DNA of 9,959 nucleotides from Halanaerobiales bacterium. Its GTDB lineage: Bacteria; Bacillota_F; Halanaerobiia; DY22613. Shown piece after piece: positions 6,070 to 9,959 of the stretch (positions within the stretch are counted from its first letter, which is position 1; every line of letters starts with the position of its first letter). The position numbers and the translations under genes are program-made. Under the pieces are notes generated by a model. It was not told the origin of the DNA. It saw only the letters and a list, made by a program, of their open reading frames with translations, and ran no database searches. The stretch lies in assembly GCA_023128035.1 (NCBI GenBank), contig JAGMES010000155.1, positions 1 to 9,959 of the forward strand, read 5' to 3'.

Positions 6070-7773
6070 CTAAACCAAAACTTTCTTAACACATTTCTCT
6101 CCTACAAATACCAATACCCATTTCAGAAGTTTCTTCTTTTCTTGTAGTTCTTTTGCCATGCTATAAGTTATGAGTTGATTTTTACCATTCTCAACCATCT
6201 CTGCAACTAATTGATCTCCCTTTTTCTCATAATCTTTCTTTTTTATATACTTTAACTCAATCAATCCCTCATAAAATTCTTTTTTACCAATCCGGCTAAA
6301 GAAGGCTATATCAATATATCCACCATTAGCTTCATACTCGCTTTTGACATAATAGAGTTTGCTTAGCATTAGAAAAGTAATAAAGATCAATTTGACATAT
6401 TTCTCATCAAAATTTAGATAATCTCGATTAGATAAGTCTTCTAAGGTTTGCTCAATCAACTGGATGAATGTATCCAGATTACCGTTTAATGCAATTTGAT
6501 CAATACTATTTTCAATCTCAAAAGTCTCTAATTTAGGTTCTATTGGTTCTATAAGAATTTGACTAAAGAAGTTAAAATAGAGTTCTTTGATTACATAATT
6601 AGGTACTTTTAATTTGATCCGAGTTAATACTTCTTTTTCAATTGTTAAGAATCCCATATAAAATAGTAATGAAAGAAAATCACTCGTTGTAAACTCTTTA
6701 GCCAAACTAAATTCTCTAGTGATGGTTGTAATCTGAGGTTCACCCTTTAAAATTCTCTCCAAAATCTTATAATTCCGCTCTTGATTTTTCAGTGTAAAAA
6801 GTTTTTGCATTTTTGAATAGTCACTGGATATATTAATATCAATCAGATCTTTTGGAGGTTTTCTAGTCTTTTGATAGGTATTTAGATAATATAAAATCAT
6901 GTCACTGTTAAATACTCTTTGCTCTACATCTTCATTGAATAAATAGCCGTTATAGTAATTTTTTAATTCTGGCATCAATTGATTCACATCAGTCATATCT
7001 ACAGTTGCTTCTAATAATGATAAAACTTCTGTCTCTGTAAATCCCATCATTTCATTAAGATTAGGATCACGGGTCAGATTAGAGGCTATATTAAATCCAC
7101 TGGTCAAGCTATCTAAAGTAATCGGGCTTACTCCTGTGACAAAAATCCGGTCAACAACCCCCATAGCAGTTCCATTCTTCAAAACTTCATACCATTTACG
7201 AACAAAGCCTGTTTTACTTATGGACTCTTCAAAGATCTCAGTCTGAAAACTCAATAATTCATTGGCAAAATGATCATATTCATCTATCAATACATAGATT
7301 TTTCCGCTAATTTTTGATTCAACTCGACTAAGGAACGATCTCAAAACTACTGAAGGCAAACCTTCCTTGGTATATTCAAAGTCCAGGTCATATATTTCAC
7401 AAAATTTATTCAAAGATTCGAGTACAATTGAACTAAATTCAGATATCAATAATTCTTGATTGGAAGTATTAAGTCCAGAAAAGTTAAAATTCAAAATGTA
7501 ATAACTATTAGCATATAGAGTCGGATTTTCACCAATATATAAACCACTGAAAAGTTGATCAAATTGAGCTTTAGTGTTAATATTATAATAGCTATCTAAC
7601 ATAGATAAAAAGAGACTTTTTCCAAATCTTCTAGGGCGTAAAAAGAAAACATATCTTTCACCATAATCTTCTAAGATTTCAATATATCTAGTTTTATCAA
7701 CATATATATAGTTGTTCAATCTTAACTTTTTAAAATTACTTATACCATGAGGAATCCTTTTTTCATTTTTCAC
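6070..7773 (-). CDS. AAA-ATPase-like / PD-(D/E)XK nuclease family protein, left copy
   Basis: This 567-residue protein joins an N-terminal AAA-ATPase-like domain to a C-terminal PD-(D/E)XK-like nuclease domain, a pairing known from large paralogous families in bacteria whose cellular job is not established. Visible motifs are the IPHGISNF opening with YVDKT (24-28), a P-loop variant RPRRFGKS (46-53, Lys52), Walker B VLIDEYD (161-167), a sensor-like FVTGVSP (211-217), and the nuclease residues Asp488 (GGYIDI) and Glu506-x-Lys508 (IELKY). No signal peptide or membrane segment is evident, so it should be cytoplasmic. The start is the GTG at 7773, seven bases after AAGGAGG. The open frame reaches 7869, but that extension crosses the -10 promoter and the previous gene's terminator and begins only with TTG. 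It has its own promoter and terminator. It is about 91 % identical to its neighbour over residues 158-340 but only about 33 % over 101-157. Confidence 0.9.
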   Translation of the reverse strand: MKNEKRIPHGISNFKKLRLNNYIYVDKTRYIEILEDYGERYVFFLRPRRFGKSLFLSMLDSYYNINTKAQFDQLFSGLYIGENPTLYANSYYILNFNFSGLNTSNQELLISEFSSIVLESLNKFCEIYDLDFEYTKEGLPSVVLRSFLSRVESKISGKIYVLIDEYDHFANELLSFQTEIFEESISKTGFVRKWYEVLKNGTAMGVVDRIFVTGVSPITLDSLTSGFNIASNLTRDPNLNEMMGFTETEVLSLLEATVDMTDVNQLMPELKNYYNGYLFNEDVEQRVFNSDMILYYLNTYQKTRKPPKDLIDINISSDYSKMQKLFTLKNQERNYKILERILKGEPQITTITREFSLAKEFTTSDFLSLLFYMGFLTIEKEVLTRIKLKVPNYVIKELYFNFFSQILIEPIEPKLETFEIENSIDQIALNGNLDTFIQLIEQTLEDLSNRDYLNFDEKYVKLIFITFLMLSKLYYVKSEYEANGGYIDIAFFSRIGKKEFYEGLIELKYIKKKDYEKKGDQLVAEMVENGKNQLITYSMAKELQEKKKLLKWVLVFVGEKCVKKVLV

Positions 7774-7780
7774 TAGAATT

Positions 7781-7787
7781 CCTCCTT
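7781..7787 (-). promoter_or_regulatory. Ribosome binding site deciding the GTG start at 7773
   Basis: AAGGAGG on the minus strand lies seven bases before GTG. This near-perfect site sets the start inside the longer open frame. Confidence 0.85.
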
Positions 7788-7818
7788 CCACAAATTGATA
7801 AAAAATGTTGACTCTCTC

Positions 7819-7848
7819 ATTATACCACATGTGAAAGAATTTTATTAA
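7819..7848 (-). promoter_or_regulatory. Extended -10 promoter of the left ATPase-nuclease gene
   Basis: On the minus strand, TTAATA (7848-7843) is followed after 18 bases by TATAAT (7824-7819), preceded by TGG so that TGnTATAAT is complete. Transcription would start about 40 bases before the GTG at 7773. The element is conserved at the same place in the next unit (9649-9678). Confidence 0.8.
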
Positions 7849-7852
7849 CTTA

Positions 7853-7883
7853 AATGAAAAATGAGCCAATTACTATGACTCAT
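7853..7883 (-). terminator. Terminator of the right ATPase-nuclease gene
   Basis: On the minus strand, ATGAGTCA and TGGCTCAT (7883-7876 with 7868-7861) form an 8-bp stem with one G-U pair, then TTTTCATTT. It begins ten bases after the stop codon at 7894. The next gene's -35 element lies immediately beyond the tail. Confidence 0.7.
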
Positions 7884-7893
7884 AATCCTCTTC

Positions 7894-9597
7894 CTAAACC
7901 AAAACTTTTTCAACACATTTCTCTCCCACAAATACCAATACCCATTTCGTCAATTTCTTCTTTTCCTGCAATTCTTTTGCCTTGCTGTAAGTTATGAGTT
8001 GATTCTTACCTTTCTCAACCATCTCTGCAACTAATTGATCTCCTTTTTTCTCATAATCTTTCTTTTTTATATACTTTAACTCAATCAATCCTTCATAAGT
8101 TTCTTCTCTGTCAGATCGACTAAAAAAGGCTATATCAATGTATCCACCATTAGCTTCATACTCGCTTTTGATATAGTAAGTCTTACTTAATCCCAGATAA
8201 GTTAGTATAATAATCTTTATATATTTTTCATCAAATTTAATATAATCTCTATTTGATAGTTTTTCTAAACTTGCCTCAACCAAACCGATAAAATTATCAA
8301 TATTTCCTTTAGTTGCAAGCTCTACTATGCTTTTTTTAATCTGAATCGTTTCAAGTTCATATTCGCTATATTCTTTGATAATCTGTGTAAAAAAATCAAA
8401 ATAAAGTTCCTTGATCGCATAATTTGGTACTTTTAAATAAACCATATCTAAAACTGAGCGATCTATCGTCAAAAAACCCAAATAAAATAATAAAGATAGA
8501 AAATCTTCTTCGGTGAATTCTTTTGCCAGACTAAATTCTCTAGTTATCGTTGTTAATTGTGGTTCATTATTTAATATCCTTTCTAAAATTCTATAATTCC
8601 GTTCTTTATTTTTCAGTGTAAAAAGTTTCTGCATTTTTGAATAATCACTGGATATATTAATATCAACTAGATCTTTTGGAGGGTTTTTAGTCTTTTGATA
8701 GGTATTTAGATAATATAAAACCATGTCACTATTAAATACTCTTTGCTCTACATCTTCATTGAATAAATAGCCATTATAGTAATTTTTTAATTCTGACATC
8801 AATTGATTTACATCAGTCATCTCTACAGTTGATTCTAATAATGATAAAACTTCTGTCTCTGTAAAACCCATCATTTCATTTAGATTGGGGTCACGGGTTA
8901 GATTAGATGCTATATTAAATCCACTGGTCAAGCTATCTAAAGTAATCGGGCTTACTCCTGTGACAAAAATCCGGTCAACAACACCCATACCCGTTCCAGT
9001 CTTTAAAACTTCAAACCATTTACGAACAAAACCAGTTTTACTTATTGTATCCTCAAATACTTCCACCTGAAAACTTAATAAATCATTGGCAAAATGATCA
9101 TACTCATCTATTAATACGTAAATTTTACCATCTATTAAATACTTTACTTCTGTTAGAAAAAAACTCAATAGATTTGCTGGTTCTTCTTCTAAGGGTAATT
9201 CGAACGCTAACTGATATTTTTTTTTAAAATCATTTATTCCATCCAAGATTTTTCGCCTAAATCCACTTACTAAACTTTCACGTTCAAATGATTGAATACC
9301 AGAAAAATCAAATTTAAGAATATAATAGCTATTGGCATATGAAGTAGGATTATCTCCAATATATAAACCACTAAAAAGTTGATCAAATTGAGCTTTAGTG
9401 TTAATATCATAATAACTGCCTAACATTGATAAAAAGAGACTTTTTCCAAACCTTCTGGGTCTTAAGAAAAAAACATAATCCTCCCCATAGCTATCCAAAA
9501 TTTCAATATACTTAGTCTTATCAATATATAAGAAGTCCTTTGATCTCATTTTTATATAATCACTAACTCCGTAAGGAATGATTTTTTTATTTTTCAC
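7894..9597 (-). CDS. AAA-ATPase-like / PD-(D/E)XK nuclease family protein, right copy
   Basis: This is a tandem paralogue of the 6070-7773 gene, also 567 residues, and the two align with no gaps that I can see. It opens with IPYGVSDY and YIDKT. It keeps the P-loop RPRRFGKS (46-53), Walker B VLIDEYD (161-167), FVTGVSP (211-217), and the nuclease set Asp488, Glu506 and Lys508, so both activities look intact. The start is the GTG at 9597, seven bases after AAAGGGG. The upstream open frame to 9699 runs through the promoter and is rejected. Relative to its neighbour, residues about 96-157 (between the P-loop part and Walker B) and about 376-470 (before the nuclease motif) have diverged strongly while the rest is almost the same. 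This suggests selection for a different target or partner, or gene conversion of the shared blocks. The biochemical role is unknown; family placement is from motifs read by eye. Confidence 0.9.
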   Translation of the reverse strand: MKNKKIIPYGVSDYIKMRSKDFLYIDKTKYIEILDSYGEDYVFFLRPRRFGKSLFLSMLGSYYDINTKAQFDQLFSGLYIGDNPTSYANSYYILKFDFSGIQSFERESLVSGFRRKILDGINDFKKKYQLAFELPLEEEPANLLSFFLTEVKYLIDGKIYVLIDEYDHFANDLLSFQVEVFEDTISKTGFVRKWFEVLKTGTGMGVVDRIFVTGVSPITLDSLTSGFNIASNLTRDPNLNEMMGFTETEVLSLLESTVEMTDVNQLMSELKNYYNGYLFNEDVEQRVFNSDMVLYYLNTYQKTKNPPKDLVDINISSDYSKMQKLFTLKNKERNYRILERILNNEPQLTTITREFSLAKEFTEEDFLSLLFYLGFLTIDRSVLDMVYLKVPNYAIKELYFDFFTQIIKEYSEYELETIQIKKSIVELATKGNIDNFIGLVEASLEKLSNRDYIKFDEKYIKIIILTYLGLSKTYYIKSEYEANGGYIDIAFFSRSDREETYEGLIELKYIKKKDYEKKGDQLVAEMVEKGKNQLITYSKAKELQEKKKLTKWVLVFVGEKCVEKVLV

Positions 9598-9604
9598 CCT
9601 AATA

Positions 9605-9611
9605 CCCCTTT
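9605..9611 (-). promoter_or_regulatory. Ribosome binding site deciding the GTG start at 9597
   Basis: AAAGGGG on the minus strand lies seven bases before GTG, the same spacing as in the neighbouring unit. It is a somewhat weaker match than AAGGAGG. Confidence 0.7.
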
Positions 9612-9648
9612 CCAGAAATTGTTGAAAAAATATTAGTTCTATCTTATC

Positions 9649-9678
9649 ATTATACCACATAAGAAAGAATTTTAGTAA
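9649..9678 (-). promoter_or_regulatory. Extended -10 promoter of the right ATPase-nuclease gene
   Basis: On the minus strand, TTACTA (9678-9673) is followed after 18 bases by TATAAT (9654-9649), with the extended TGG before it. The sequence from the terminator tail through TATAAT is nearly the same as at 7819-7850. Confidence 0.8.
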
Positions 9679-9682
9679 CTTA

Positions 9683-9714
9683 AATGAAAAATGAGCCAAT
9701 TACTATTGACTCAT
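9683..9714 (-). terminator. Terminator of the partial third ATPase-nuclease gene
   Basis: On the minus strand, ATGAGTCAA and TTGGCTCAT (9714-9706 with 9699-9691) form a 9-bp stem with one G-U pair and a 6-base loop, followed by TTTTCATTT. It begins ten bases after the stop codon at 9725. Confidence 0.7.
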
Positions 9715-9724
9715 TTTCCTCTTA

Positions 9725-9959
9725 CTAAACCAAAACTTTTTCAACACATTTCTCTCCCACAAATATCAATACCCATTTCATAAGTTTCTTCTTTTCCTGT
9801 AATTCTTTTGCCTTGCTGTAAGTTATGAGTTGCTTCTTACCTTTCTCAACCATCTCTGCAACTAATTGATCTCCCTTTTTCTCATAATCTTTCTTTTTTA
9901 TATACTTTAACTCAATCAATCCTTCATAAGTTTCTTCTCTACCAGATCGACTAAAAAAG
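9725..9959 (-). CDS. Third ATPase-nuclease paralogue, 3' end only (runs off the window)
   Basis: Only the last 78 or so residues are visible. The frame stays open to the window edge, so the gene is cut by the window rather than broken. The visible part reads FFSRSGREETYEGLIELKYI and continues to a C-terminus nearly identical to the other two copies (EKCVEKVLV). It includes the Glu-x-Lys of the nuclease motif. An internal TTG (9919) gives an apparent 64-residue frame, but that is not a start. Its SRSGREET segment is closer to the neighbouring copy (SRSDREET) than to the left one (SRIGKKEF). Confidence 0.88.
   Translation of the reverse strand, partial: FFSRSGREETYEGLIELKYIKKKDYEKKGDQLVAEMVEKGKKQLITYSKAKELQEKKKLMKWVLIFVGEKCVEKVLV

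Larger units (their letters stand above)
6001..7824 (-). repeat. Tandem unit 1 (promoter-gene-terminator cassette)
   Basis: This 1,824-base unit is bounded by matching positions in the promoter spacer (TCACAT at 6001, CCACAT at 7825). It carries promoter, ribosome site, gene and terminator, plus the upstream half of a decayed following promoter. It is homologous along its length to the next unit, in blocks of differing identity. Confidence 0.75.
7825..9654 (-). repeat. Tandem unit 2 (promoter-gene-terminator cassette)
   Basis: This 1,830-base direct repeat of the unit to its left is bounded by CCACAT at 7825 and 9655. The six-base difference in length lies in the leader between promoter and start codon. 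A third unit begins at 9655 and continues beyond the window. Confidence 0.75.

Noticed and set aside
7774..7869. 32-residue N-terminal extension of the left ATPase-nuclease protein
   Set aside because: It begins at a TTG inside the previous terminator and crosses the TGGTATAAT promoter. GTG at 7773 has a near-perfect ribosome site.
8885..9227. Plus-strand open frames opposite the right ATPase-nuclease gene
   Set aside because: They are shadows of the conserved minus-strand gene with no ribosome sites or recognisable domains.
9598..9699. 34-residue N-terminal extension of the right ATPase-nuclease protein
   Set aside because: Same reasons as for the left copy: a TTG start in the terminator, promoter inside the extension, and a proper site before GTG 9597.

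Overview
The window is strongly AT-rich, with good GGAG-type ribosome sites and sigma-A-like promoters. This fits a low-GC Firmicute, probably clostridial or Halanaerobiales-like. That placement is an inference; the sequence alone does not fix a species. All convincing genes are on the minus strand, so transcription runs from high to low coordinates.

Right part (about 6001-9959): a tandem array of a roughly 1.83-kb unit. Each unit has an extended -10 promoter, a GGAG-type ribosome site, a 567-codon gene starting at GTG, and a short hairpin terminator just past the stop codon. Two units are complete. A third enters from the right edge with only its 3' end visible. The proteins combine an N-terminal 'AAA-ATPase-like' P-loop domain with a C-terminal PD-(D/E)XK nuclease-like domain, a widespread family with no settled function. 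Both motif sets are intact. The paralogues are mosaics: blocks about 91 % identical alternate with blocks only about 33 % identical. A decayed copy of the unit's promoter lies past the last gene (6001-6023), so the array probably once extended further left.

Middle (5636-6069): 434 bases without a gene. This stretch holds the last gene's terminator, the relic promoter, a second strong rho-independent terminator with possible alternative pairing, and the AT-rich leader of the peptide synthetase gene. The leader has a weak promoter candidate and a small inverted repeat.

Left part (84-5635): a nonribosomal peptide synthetase gene with domain order C-A-T-C-A, starting at an ATG at 5635. It is broken twice. 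One missing base near 4731-4733, inside the conserved core of the first condensation domain, splits the reading frame in two. The second adenylation domain stops abruptly just after its GYGPTE motif (near 130), where unrelated sequence begins. By eye, the adenylation pockets suggest a Tyr-like and then a Val-like residue. The N-terminus resembles a communication-type acceptor, which implies an upstream partner synthetase, but none is nearby. A perfect 38-bp palindrome (9-46) lies just past the truncation.

Overall, the window reads as a decaying or misassembled peptide synthetase fragment next to a live-looking, recombining tandem family of ATPase-nuclease cassettes. No direct functional link between the two halves can be seen.
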